Below, in pieces: positions 1-7,637 of a DNA stretch of 21,258 nt. Every line of letters starts with the position of its first letter. Within the stretch, counting starts at the first letter, position 1. A program made the position numbers and the translations under genes. The notes under the pieces are model-generated. The model made no database searches, was not told where the DNA came from, and worked only from the letters and a program-made list of their open reading frames with translations. Source of the DNA: JBBILG01 sp037445085 (GTDB taxonomy: Bacteria > Pseudomonadota > Gammaproteobacteria > Burkholderiales > Methylophilaceae); assembly GCA_037445085.1 (NCBI GenBank), contig JBBILG010000023.1:1-21258 (forward strand), written 5' to 3'.

Positions 1-1809
1 GCGGAACACCTGCGCGTGCTTGAAGTGGCGCATGAGGTCCATCTGGCGCTCGATGTCGCCGGCATTGTCGACCAGCAGGCGCTCCAGTTCCTGACGCAGC
101 GCGGCGAAATCGGGAGGCGCGTAGAGCGTGCGGGTATCCAGCAACTCGTCAAGCAGGACGGGGTGGCGGGTCAGGTATTGCGCCAGCCACGGGCTGGCGC
201 TGACCAGCCGCGTCACGATGTCCAGCGACTGCGGATATTCGGCCAGCAGGGCGAGATAGCTGGCGCGGCGGCAGATGCTCTCCAGGAGGTCGAGCAAGCG
301 GGCCAGGGTGGCATCCGCGTTGTCGTAGCCCGCGGCCAGGCGCAGCACCTGTGGCATCAGCGCGTCGAAGCGGGCGCGGCTGGCTTCCGACATCTGCCGG
401 TAGCGGCCGCCGCCGTGCAGGGCGCGCAAGCGACCAAGGCTGGCACCCGCTTCGGCATAGCCGTGCCGCGCCAGCAGTTGTTCGGCCTCGGCATCATCCA
501 TGGTGCCCTGCCACAGCAGGGCGAGCGGGCTGGATTGCGGCTGATCCGCTTCTTGCAGGCTGAACACCCCGACGAACTGGCGCTCCACCTGGTCGCGATG
601 GCGCTGCAATTCCGCCATGAAGACCTGCCAGTCGGCGTGCCCCATGGCCTGGGCCACCCGCCGCCGGTCTTCTTCACCGCCCGGCAGCATCTGCGTCTGC
701 GCGTCGTACAGGTATTGCAGCCGGTGCTCCAGGTTGCGCAGGAACACATAGGCGGCATCCAGCGCGGCGACGGTAGCGGCCGGCAGCAAGGTCTGCCCGG
801 CCAGCAGGGCCAGCACCTGCCGGGTGGGGCGGATCTGCAGCGCGCGGTCGCTGCCGCCGCGGATGAGCTGGAATACCTGGGCGATGAATTCGATTTCGCG
901 GATGCCGCCCGGACCCAGCTTGATGTTGTCGTGCAGCTCGCGCCGATGCACCTCGCGCATGATTTGCGCCTTGAGCTCGCGCATTGAGCCCAGCGCGCCG
1001 TAGTCGAGATACTTGCGGTAGACGAAGGGGCGCAGCAGCGCGTGCAGTTCCCGGGCCGGGCCGGCGATGACGCGCCCCTTGATCCAGGCATAGCGCTCCC
1101 ACTCCCGCCCCTGGTACTGGTAATACTCCTCCAGCATAGCAAGGCTGCCCACCAGCGGCCCGCTGTCGCCGTAAGGGCGCAGGCGCATGTCGACGCGAAA
1201 CACGAAGCCGTCCTCGGTCACCTCGCCGATGGCGGCGATCAGTTTCTTGGCCAGGATGGCGAAATACTCGTGGTTGCTCACCTGCCGGGGGCCGTCGGTT
1301 TCGCCGTCTTCCTCGTAGGCAAAGATGAGGTCGATGTCGGAAGAGGCATTGAGTTCGCGCCCGCCCAGCTTGCCCATGCCGACCACGATGAGCCGTTGCG
1401 ACGCACCGCTGCCCTGCCCGACGGGCATGCCGTAGACCTGCCGCTGCCAGCCGTGCAGCCGCTCCAGCGCGAAGTTGACGGTAACTTCCGCCAGGTCCGA
1501 GCAGGCCGCCGTCACCTCGTCGAGATCAGCCAGCCCGCCGAGATCGCGGGCGATGAGGCGCAGCATGAACAGCCGGCGCAGCCGGCGCAGGCTTTTCTTC
1601 AGCGCGGCCTCGTCGGCGATTTCCACGCCGTCGAGCATGGCCCGCATTTCCTCCGCGGTGAACGGCCGGCGCAGACCCGAAAGCAGTTCGGGCAACAGTG
1701 CCGCATCGGCATCCAGGGCGCGCCGGAAAAACGGGCTGAGGTCGCAGGCGCGCGCGACGATGGCGCCATCGTCGGGGGGCGTGGCGGGAACGGCGGACGA
1801 TGTTATCAT
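1..1809 (-). CDS. glnE: Bifunctional glutamine synthetase adenylyltransferase / adenylyl-removase (partial, C-terminus off the left edge)
   Basis: GlnE adds AMP to glutamine synthetase, or removes it, in response to PII signalling, so it tunes nitrogen assimilation in the cytoplasm. The minus frame stays open from an ATG at 1809 to base 1, giving 603 codons of a family usually about 900-950 residues. The N-terminal adenylyl-removase nucleotidyltransferase core is clear: GMGKLGGRELN at residues 144-154, the metal-binding D158-x-D160 (SSDIDLIF), and the third acidic position in VDMRLRPYGDSGPL (D207). Further on there is KLGPGGIREIEF, then the linker region with YLTRHPVLLDELLDTRTLY near residue 560. 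The second, C-terminal transferase core is not in the window. The first motif lies about 20 residues closer to the start than in E. coli, so the N-terminus is somewhat short. The start is only 9 bp from the divergent ppsR start. There is no clear Shine-Dalgarno, so the exact start is less sure than the identity. Confidence 0.95.
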   Translation of the reverse strand, partial: MITSSAVPATPPDDGAIVARACDLSPFFRRALDADAALLPELLSGLRRPFTAEEMRAMLDGVEIADEAALKKSLRRLRRLFMLRLIARDLGGLADLDEVTAACSDLAEVTVNFALERLHGWQRQVYGMPVGQGSGASQRLIVVGMGKLGGRELNASSDIDLIFAYEEDGETDGPRQVSNHEYFAILAKKLIAAIGEVTEDGFVFRVDMRLRPYGDSGPLVGSLAMLEEYYQYQGREWERYAWIKGRVIAGPARELHALLRPFVYRKYLDYGALGSMRELKAQIMREVHRRELHDNIKLGPGGIREIEFIAQVFQLIRGGSDRALQIRPTRQVLALLAGQTLLPAATVAALDAAYVFLRNLEHRLQYLYDAQTQMLPGGEEDRRRVAQAMGHADWQVFMAELQRHRDQVERQFVGVFSLQEADQPQSSPLALLWQGTMDDAEAEQLLARHGYAEAGASLGRLRALHGGGRYRQMSEASRARFDALMPQVLRLAAGYDNADATLARLLDLLESICRRASYLALLAEYPQSLDIVTRLVSASPWLAQYLTRHPVLLDELLDTRTLYAPPDFAALRQELERLLVDNAGDIERQMDLMRHFKHAQVFR

Positions 1810-1821
1810 GCAGGCATTATG
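1804..1821. promoter_or_regulatory. Compact divergent start region between glnE and ppsR with two -10-like hexamers
   Basis: Only 9 bp separate the glnE ATG (1809, minus) from the ppsR ATG (1819, plus). On the plus strand TATCAT lies at 1804-1809. On the minus strand CATAAT lies at 1821-1816. Each matches the sigma-70 -10 consensus at 5 of 6 positions, and each would place transcription starts within a few bases of its own start codon. Neither has a good -35 at 16-18 bp, and neither gene has a clear Shine-Dalgarno. Leaderless or nearly leaderless transcripts are possible. The alternative is that each promoter lies inside the opposing gene. Confidence 0.3.
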
Positions 1822-2634
1822 CCCAAGCGCAGCGTATTCTTCATCTCGGACTGGACCGGCATCACGGCGGAAACGCTGGGCACCAGCCTGCTCGCGCATT
1901 TCGACGGCATCAAGTTCACGCAGACGCGACTGCCCTTCATCGACGACAAGGTCAAGGCCCGGGCAGCGCTCGCCCGCCTGCAGATGACGCAGGCGGAGAG
2001 CGGCATCCGCCCCATCGTGTTGCTCACCATGGTCAACCCGGAGCTGCAGCGCATCATCGAATCCAGAGGCGCTCTCTGCCTGGACCTGTTCGGCACCTTC
2101 ATCCAGCCGTTGTCGGAAGAGCTCGGCATCAAGCCTTCGCAGTCGGTCGGCATGTCGCACCGCGCCATCGGCAGCGACTACCTCAACCGCATCGACGCCA
2201 TCAACTACACGCTGAGCCACGACGACGGCCAGACCACCGCGGATATGGACCGCGCCGAGGTCATCCTGGTGGGGGTGTCGCGCAGCGGCAAGACGCCCAC
2301 CAGCCTGTATCTCGCCATGCAGTTCGGCGTGCGCGCGGCCAACTGCCCGCTGATCCCCGAGGATCTGGAACGCATGGCGCTGCCCGGGGAACTGCACGCC
2401 CAGCGCAGCAAGCTGTTCGGCCTTAGCATCGATCCCGAGCGGCTGCACCGCATCCGCAACGAGCGGCGGCCGGGCAGCCGCTATGCTTCGCTGGACAACT
2501 GCCGGCGCGAAGTCCGCCAGGCGGAAACCCTGATGCGGCGCGAGAACATCCCCTGGCTGGATTCCACCTCGAAATCGGTGGAGGAAATCGCCTCGCTGAT
2601 ACTGTTGCAACTCAAACAGAATTCCCGAAAATGA
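1819..2634 (+). CDS. ppsR: PEP synthase regulatory protein (PSRP, DUF299), bifunctional kinase/phosphorylase
   Basis: The protein controls phosphoenolpyruvate synthase. It uses ADP to phosphorylate a threonine next to the catalytic histidine, which inactivates PpsA, and it removes the phosphate by phosphorolysis. At 271 aa it matches the family (about 270-277 aa). The N-terminus FFISDWTGITAETLG aligns with the known start, so the ATG at 1819 is preferred over the longer open frame that begins at 1042, inside glnE on the other strand. The P-loop GVSRSGKT lies at residues 152-159 and is followed by PTSLYLAMQFG. Near the C-terminus are LFGLSIDPERL, RRPGSRYASL and IPWLDSTSKSVEEIA, all family hallmarks. 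Its likely target, ppsA, starts 69 bp downstream on the same strand, and the two are probably cotranscribed. That gap contains a 12-bp perfect palindrome GCTGCCGGCAGC (2656-2667) but no T-run terminator. Confidence 0.95.
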   Translation: MPKRSVFFISDWTGITAETLGTSLLAHFDGIKFTQTRLPFIDDKVKARAALARLQMTQAESGIRPIVLLTMVNPELQRIIESRGALCLDLFGTFIQPLSEELGIKPSQSVGMSHRAIGSDYLNRIDAINYTLSHDDGQTTADMDRAEVILVGVSRSGKTPTSLYLAMQFGVRAANCPLIPEDLERMALPGELHAQRSKLFGLSIDPERLHRIRNERRPGSRYASLDNCRREVRQAETLMRRENIPWLDSTSKSVEEIASLILLQLKQNSRK

Positions 2635-2703
2635 TTGCCGGATTCCTCTGGCCCTGCTGCCGGCAGCCGGTTCGCCATTTCAATCCCTGAAGGAAATACC
2701 AAG

Positions 2704-5076
2704 ATGCAACCCTACGTCATCCCTTTCCAGCAGCTCGGCATCCATGACGTCCCTTCCGTCGGTGGCAAGAACGCCTCGCTGGGCGAAATGATCCAGCATC
2801 TCACCGAAGCCGGCGTGCGCGTGCCGGGCGGCTTCGCCACCGCGGCCGACGCCTACCGCGACTTCCTCGCCCAGGACAACCTTGCCGACCGCATCAACGC
2901 CGAGCTGGACCGCCTCGATGTGGAGAACGTCACCGCGCTGGCCGCCTGCGGCAGCAAGATCCGCCGCTGGATCATGGAAGCGCCGTTCCAGCCGCGCCTG
3001 CAGGATGAAATCGCCGAGGCCTACCACCGCCTGGCGGGCGATTCCGACGAGGACGCCACCTTTGCCGTGCGCTCCTCCGCCACTGCCGAGGATCTGCCCG
3101 ATGCCTCCTTCGCCGGCCAGCAGGAAACCTTCCTCAACATCCACGGGCTGGACAACATCCTGCACGCCATCAAGGAAGTGTTCGCCTCGCTGTACAACGA
3201 CCGCGCCATCTCCTACCGCGTGCACAAGGGTTTCGTGCATGCCGACGTGGCGCTCTCCGCCGGCGTCCAGCAGATGGTGCGCAGCGACATCGGCGCCTCC
3301 GGCGTGCTGTTCACCATGGACACGGAATCCGGCTTCGACGGCGTGGTATTCATCACCGCCGCCTACGGCCTGGGCGAGACGGTGGTGCAGGGCGCGGTCA
3401 ACCCGGACGAGTTCTACGTGCACAAGCCGCTGCTGGAACAGGGCCGTCCCGCCGTGTTGCGCCGCAGCCTGGGTTCCAAGCTGATCAAGATGGCGTTCAG
3501 CGACACCAAGGCGGCAGGGCGCTCCACCGTCACCGTCGATACCAGCGAGGCCGAGCGCCGCCATTTCTCCATCACCGACGAGGAGGTGCTGGAGCTGGCG
3601 CGCTATGCCGTGGTCATCGAGAAGCACTACGGCCGCCCCATGGACATCGAATGGGGACGCGACGGGGTGGACGGCAAGCTCTACATCCTGCAGGCGCGCC
3701 CGGAAACGGTAAAGTCGCAGGCCACCGGCGTGTCGCAGAGCTTCACCCTGAAGCAGCACGGCCGCGTGCTGGCGAGCGGTCGCGCCATCGGCCAGAAAAT
3801 CGGCGTCGGCCCAGTGCGCATCATCGAGAACGCCAGAGAAATGCACCTGGTGCGTGCCGGCGACATCCTGGTCACCGACATGACCGACCCGGACTGGGAG
3901 CCGGTGATGAAAAAGGCCGCCGCCATCGTCACCAACCGCGGCGGCCGCACCTGCCACGCCGCCATCATCGCGCGCGAGCTGGGCATCCCGGCGGTGGTGG
4001 GCTGCGGCAGCGCCACCGAGACCCTGCCGGACGACGAGACCGTAACGGTGAGCTGCGCCGAGGGCGATACCGGCTACGTATACAAGGGGGCGCTGGAATA
4101 CGAGGTCACCACCACCGACCTCACCACCATGCCGCCGTTGTCCACCAAGATCATGATGAATGTGGGCAACCCCGACCTCGCCTTCAGTTTCGCCCAACTG
4201 CCCAACAAGGGAGTGGGCTTGGCGCGCCTGGAATTCGTCATCAACAACATGATCGGTCTGCACCCGCGCGCCGTGCTGGAGCACCACAAGGTGCGCGACA
4301 CCGTGCGCGAGGAGATCGAGCGGCGCGCCCGCGGCTACGCCAGCCCGCGCGACTTCTACGTCGAGAAGCTGACCGAGGGCATCGCCACCATCGGCGCGGC
4401 GTTCTGGCCCAAGCCGGTGATCGTGCGCATGTCGGACTTCAAGTCCAACGAGTACAAGAAGCTGATCGGCGGCGACATCTACGAGCCGGACGAGGAAAAT
4501 CCCATGCTCGGCTTCCGTGGCGCCTCGCGCTATACCGCGCCGGAGTTCCGCGACTGCTTCGAGCTGGAGTGTCTGGCCATGCACAAGGTGCGCAACGAGA
4601 TCGGCCTGACCAACGTGGAGGTGATGATCCCCTTCGTGCGCACGGTGGAGGAAGCGCGCGCGGTGGTGGACGTGCTTGCCCGCAACGGCCTCAGGCGCGG
4701 CGAGAACGGCCTGCGCCTGATCATGATGTGCGAGATCCCGTCCAACGCGTTGCTCGCCGAGCAGTTCCTGGAGCTGTTCGACGGCTTCTCCATCGGCTCC
4801 AACGATCTCACCCAACTCACCCTGGGGCTGGACCGCGATTCGGCGCTGGTGGCCTCCGCCTTCGACGAGCGCAATCCGGCGGTGAAGAGCCTGCTCGGCA
4901 TGGCCATCAGCGCCTGCCGCAAGCAGGGCAAGTATGTCGGCATCTGCGGCCAGGGACCGTCCGACCATCCGGATCTGGCGGAGTGGCTGATGGCACAGGG
5001 CATCTCCTCCATCTCGCTCAATCCCGACACCGTCATCAACACCTGGCAGCGGCTGGGCAGCATGGAAGCCAGATGA
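2704..5076 (+). CDS. ppsA: Phosphoenolpyruvate synthase (pyruvate, water dikinase)
   Basis: PpsA converts pyruvate, ATP and water to PEP, AMP and phosphate, the entry step of gluconeogenesis from three-carbon acids. The product is 790 aa (E. coli 792). An ATP-grasp nucleotide-binding domain occupies about residues 1-340 (VGGKNASLGEM, VRSSATAEDLPDASFAGQQE, IEWGRDG). The swivelling phosphohistidine domain carries GGRTCHAAIIARELGIPAV with the catalytic His418. Thr416, two residues before it, is the position that PSRP regulators modify. The C-terminal PEP/pyruvate TIM barrel ends with GICGQGPSDHP (Cys748, the conserved catalytic Cys) and SISLNPDTV. I chose the ATG at 2704 because AAGGAA lies 8 bp upstream and MQPYVIPFQQLGIHDVPSVG matches the family start. 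An in-frame ATG at 2635 would add 23 unconserved residues. The gene lies downstream of its regulator ppsR, and acs follows after 53 bp. Confidence 0.97.
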   Translation: MQPYVIPFQQLGIHDVPSVGGKNASLGEMIQHLTEAGVRVPGGFATAADAYRDFLAQDNLADRINAELDRLDVENVTALAACGSKIRRWIMEAPFQPRLQDEIAEAYHRLAGDSDEDATFAVRSSATAEDLPDASFAGQQETFLNIHGLDNILHAIKEVFASLYNDRAISYRVHKGFVHADVALSAGVQQMVRSDIGASGVLFTMDTESGFDGVVFITAAYGLGETVVQGAVNPDEFYVHKPLLEQGRPAVLRRSLGSKLIKMAFSDTKAAGRSTVTVDTSEAERRHFSITDEEVLELARYAVVIEKHYGRPMDIEWGRDGVDGKLYILQARPETVKSQATGVSQSFTLKQHGRVLASGRAIGQKIGVGPVRIIENAREMHLVRAGDILVTDMTDPDWEPVMKKAAAIVTNRGGRTCHAAIIARELGIPAVVGCGSATETLPDDETVTVSCAEGDTGYVYKGALEYEVTTTDLTTMPPLSTKIMMNVGNPDLAFSFAQLPNKGVGLARLEFVINNMIGLHPRAVLEHHKVRDTVREEIERRARGYASPRDFYVEKLTEGIATIGAAFWPKPVIVRMSDFKSNEYKKLIGGDIYEPDEENPMLGFRGASRYTAPEFRDCFELECLAMHKVRNEIGLTNVEVMIPFVRTVEEARAVVDVLARNGLRRGENGLRLIMMCEIPSNALLAEQFLELFDGFSIGSNDLTQLTLGLDRDSALVASAFDERNPAVKSLLGMAISACRKQGKYVGICGQGPSDHPDLAEWLMAQGISSISLNPDTVINTWQRLGSMEAR

Positions 5077-5129
5077 CACCTTGCATGAACCATACCCATT
5101 AGAACGGGCTGCCGAGGAGAACGTCCGCA

Positions 5130-7106
5130 ATGAGCTCCATCGAATCCGTCCTCAACGAGAACCGCGTGTTCGAGCCTTCGCCCGAAGTCTGCCAGCACGC
5201 GGCCATCCCCAGCATGGACGCCTATCGCGCCCTGTGCGCGGAGGCAGAACGGGACTACGAAGGCTACTGGGCACGGCTCGCGCGCGAGCTGCTGGACTGG
5301 CAGCAGCCCTTCAGCCAGGTACTGGACGACTCGCAGGCGCCGTTCTACCGGTGGTTTGCCGACGGCGTGCTCAACGTCTCCCACAACTGCCTGGACCGCC
5401 ATCTGGCGACGCGCGGCGACAAGACCGCGCTGATCTTCGAGGCCGACGACGGCGCGGTGACCCGCGTCAGCTACCGCGAGCTGTACCACCGCGTGTGCCG
5501 TTTCGCCAACGCGCTGAAGACGCTCGGCCTCAGGGCCGGCGATCGCGTGGTCATCTACCTGCCCATGGGCATCGAAGCCATCGTGGCCATGCAGGCCTGC
5601 GCCCGTCTGGGCCTCACCCATTCGGTGGTGTTCGGCGGTTTCTCTGCCAAGAGCCTGCAGGAGCGCATCGGGGATGCCGGGGCACGTGCCGTCATCACGG
5701 CCGACGGCCAGTTCCGCGGCGGCCGCAGCCTGCCGCTCAAGGCCGCAGTGGACGAGGCGCTCGCCATGCCCGGCACTGACGGCGTCGAGAAGGTGGTGGT
5801 GCTCAAGCGCACCGGCATGGACGTGGCGTGGAGCATGCGCGACGTGTGGTGGCACGATCTCGTGGCAGGCCAACCGGACACCTGCGAACCGGTAGGGGTG
5901 AATGCCGAGCATCCCCTGTTCCTGCTCTACACGTCCGGTTCGACAGGCAAGCCCAAGGGCGTGCAGCACTCCTCCGCAGGCTATCTGCTGCACGCCATGA
6001 ACACCATGCGCTGGACTTTCGACGCCAAGGACGACGACGTGTTCTGGTGCACCGCCGACGTGGGCTGGATCACCGGCCACAGCTATGTCGCCTACGGCCC
6101 GCTGGCACTGGGCGTCACCCAGCTCGTGTTCGAGGGCATCCCCACCTGGCCGGACGCCGGACGCTTCTGGCGCATGATCGACGCGAACAAAGTCAGCATC
6201 TTCTACACCGCGCCGACCGCCATCCGCTCGCTGATCAAGGCCTCGGAAACCAACCCGACCGCCCATCCGCGCAACTTCGACCTTTCCTCCCTGCGCCTGC
6301 TCGCCTCGGTGGGTGAGCCGATCAACCCGGAAGCGTGGATGTGGTACTACGAGCAGGTCGGCCACGGCCGCTGCCCCATCATGGACACCTTCTGGCAAAC
6401 CGAGACCGGCGGCCATGTCATCACGCCGCTGCCGGTGACGCCCCTGGTGCCGGGCTCCTGCACCCTGCCCTTCCCCGGCATCGATGCCGCGGTGGTGGAC
6501 GAGACCGGCCAGGAAGTGCCGTGGGGCACCGGCGGCCTGCTGGTGATCAGGAAACCATGGCCGTCCATGATCCGCACCATCTGGGGCGATCCCGCACGCT
6601 TCAGGAAGAGTTACTACCCGGCCGATCTCGGCGGCCGGCTCTATCTCGCCGGCGACGGCGCGGTGCGCGATGCCGGTACCGGCTACTTCACCATCATGGG
6701 ACGCATCGACGACGTGCTCAACGTCTCCGGCCACCGCCTCGGCACCATGGAAATCGAATCGGCGCTGGTCGCCAACCCGCTGGTGGCGGAAGCCGCTGTG
6801 GTGGGCAAGCCGCACGACATCAAGGGCGAGTCCATCGTCGCCTACGTGGTATTCAAGGGCCCGCGCCCGGAAGGCGAGGAGGCAAAGCAAGTCGTCGCCC
6901 AGCTGCGCGACTGGGTCGGCCGAGAAATCGGCCCCATCGCCAAGCCGGACGAGGTCTACTTCGGCGACAATCTGCCCAAGACCCGCTCCGGCAAGATCAT
7001 GCGCCGCCTACTGCGCTCCCTGGCCCGCGGCGAGGAAATCACCTCGGACATTTCCACGCTGGACAATCCGGCCATCCTGGAGCAGTTGAAGCAGGTGGTG
7101 CCATAG
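5130..7106 (+). CDS. acs: Acetyl-CoA synthetase (AMP-forming acetate--CoA ligase)
   Basis: Acs activates acetate with ATP to acetyl-AMP and then forms acetyl-CoA. At 658 aa it has the usual length. The N-terminal ACS domain is followed by the ATP-binding P-loop-like motif YTSGSTGKPKG. The DTFWQTETGG segment holds Trp422, equivalent to the Trp that narrows the acyl pocket to acetate, which argues against propionyl- or acetoacetyl-CoA synthetase. GRIDDVLNVSGHRLGT marks the hinge. PKTRSGKIMRR contains Lys622, the residue that Pat-type acetyltransferases modify to switch the enzyme off. The ATG at 5130 has a purine-rich GAGGAGA upstream. The gene is co-directional with ppsR-ppsA, and together they convert acetate and pyruvate towards gluconeogenesis. 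Whether they share one transcript is inferred from spacing. The 53-bp gap after ppsA shows no terminator. Confidence 0.96.
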   Translation: MSSIESVLNENRVFEPSPEVCQHAAIPSMDAYRALCAEAERDYEGYWARLARELLDWQQPFSQVLDDSQAPFYRWFADGVLNVSHNCLDRHLATRGDKTALIFEADDGAVTRVSYRELYHRVCRFANALKTLGLRAGDRVVIYLPMGIEAIVAMQACARLGLTHSVVFGGFSAKSLQERIGDAGARAVITADGQFRGGRSLPLKAAVDEALAMPGTDGVEKVVVLKRTGMDVAWSMRDVWWHDLVAGQPDTCEPVGVNAEHPLFLLYTSGSTGKPKGVQHSSAGYLLHAMNTMRWTFDAKDDDVFWCTADVGWITGHSYVAYGPLALGVTQLVFEGIPTWPDAGRFWRMIDANKVSIFYTAPTAIRSLIKASETNPTAHPRNFDLSSLRLLASVGEPINPEAWMWYYEQVGHGRCPIMDTFWQTETGGHVITPLPVTPLVPGSCTLPFPGIDAAVVDETGQEVPWGTGGLLVIRKPWPSMIRTIWGDPARFRKSYYPADLGGRLYLAGDGAVRDAGTGYFTIMGRIDDVLNVSGHRLGTMEIESALVANPLVAEAAVVGKPHDIKGESIVAYVVFKGPRPEGEEAKQVVAQLRDWVGREIGPIAKPDEVYFGDNLPKTRSGKIMRRLLRSLARGEEITSDISTLDNPAILEQLKQVVP

Positions 7107-7126
7107 CACGGCTGCCGTCTGGTCCG

Positions 7127-7552
7127 ATGTTATCCGCCGAGCGACTCATTCTGAACTGCGGGCAGCGACCCACCGCAGTGAGGTGCGCCGTGCTCGGCGC
7201 CCTGCTGTCGGTGGACGAGGCCATGTCCCACCACGAGGTGATCACGTGTCTCAAGCCCTTGGGCGACTATGACCGGGTGACGGTCTATCGGGTGCTCGAC
7301 TGGCTGATCGCCCACGGCCTGGTGCATAAGGTCGCGGGTGCCGGCCGCGCCTGGAAGTTTCAGGCCAACCGGGGGGGCGAATCCGCGCATGCTCATGCAC
7401 ACTTCCAGTGCACGCGGTGCGGCAGGGTCTCCTGTCTGCCCGACGTGCACCCCCCTCTCCCCGTCGCCATTCCGGCCGGATACCGCGCGGAGTCGATCGA
7501 ACTCACCATCAGGGGCACCTGCAGCGACTGCGCGCGCGCGCCGGCCAGGTAG
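7127..7552 (+). CDS. zur: Fur-family transcriptional regulator, probably the zinc sensor Zur
   Basis: This is a 141-aa Fur-superfamily repressor. The winged-helix domain is at about residues 5-80: GQRPTAVRCAVLGALL, then the recognition region YDRVTVYRVLDWLIAHGLVHKV. The metal-binding half has SAHAHAHFQCTRCG (His88/90/92, Cys95-x2-Cys98) and the second structural-zinc pair Cys132-x2-Cys135 (GTCSDCA). Zur rather than Fur or PerR is inferred from context: the next gene block encodes a ZIP transporter, a COG0523 GTPase and a ZrgA-like system behind a palindromic operator at 7606-7624. The start at 7127 puts the helix-turn-helix at the usual distance from the N-terminus, but no good Shine-Dalgarno is visible. 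It begins 20 bp after acs, so it may be read partly from the acs transcript. No Zur-like palindrome was seen directly before it. Confidence 0.85.
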   Translation: MLSAERLILNCGQRPTAVRCAVLGALLSVDEAMSHHEVITCLKPLGDYDRVTVYRVLDWLIAHGLVHKVAGAGRAWKFQANRGGESAHAHAHFQCTRCGRVSCLPDVHPPLPVAIPAGYRAESIELTIRGTCSDCARAPAR

Positions 7553-7574
7553 GCATGCACTCGGGCCACACGAA

Positions 7575-7597
7575 ATGCTTGCGCATTGCGCTTGCAT
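7575..7597. promoter_or_regulatory. Imperfect 23-bp dyad around the -35 region, possible second regulator site
   Basis: The left arm ATGCTTGCGCA and right arm TGCGCTTGCAT flank a single central T. Nine of the 11 positions pair; the TT/TT positions do not. It shares ATGC...GCAT ends with the better palindrome at 7606-7624, and their centres are 29 bp apart. It covers the proposed -35 hexamer. It could be a second, weaker Zur site, or simply GC-rich symmetry. Confidence 0.3.
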
Positions 7598-7608
7598 GGA
7601 TTTAGAAT
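7579..7608 (+). promoter_or_regulatory. Candidate sigma-70 promoter for the zinc gene block
   Basis: TTGCGC (7579-7584) and TAGAAT (7603-7608; 5 of 6 to the -10 consensus) are separated by 18 bp. The predicted transcription start is near 7615, about 22 nt before the MerC-domain gene. The 85-bp gap between zur and that gene is the only clear promoter-sized space near the start of the block. Confidence 0.55.
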
Positions 7609-7624
7609 GCAACTTTGTTGCATT
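7606..7624. promoter_or_regulatory. Probable Zur operator: 19-bp palindrome overlapping the -10 and start site
   Basis: AATGCAAC-TTT-GTTGCATT is a perfect inverted repeat with 8-bp arms and a 3-bp spacer. It overlaps the last three bases of the -10 hexamer and is centred on the predicted start site, where a bound repressor would block RNA polymerase. A dimeric Fur-family repressor gene lies immediately upstream, and the genes downstream fit zinc acquisition. Assignment to Zur is inference; the palindrome itself is directly visible. Confidence 0.65.
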
Positions 7625-7637
7625 TTTGGCCTAATCC

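Noticed and set aside
16..987. 323-codon plus-strand open frame, and the plus-strand frame extending ppsR back to 1042
   Set aside because: Both lie antisense to glnE, whose motifs are continuous on the minus strand. The translations are rich in Gln, Gly, Ala and Arg and show no family pattern.
5077..5129. Possible terminator or small ORF between ppsA and acs
   Set aside because: The 53 bp contain no stem with T-run and only a trivial ATG frame; it looks like a simple spacer with the acs ribosome site.
2680..5130. 816-codon minus-strand open frame across ppsA
   Set aside because: An antisense shadow of a GC-rich coding frame. PpsA on the plus strand is full length with all catalytic motifs.
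4530..6890. 786-codon minus-strand open frame across ppsA and acs
   Set aside because: It spans two well-supported plus-strand genes and has a His/Ala/Gly-rich shadow composition.
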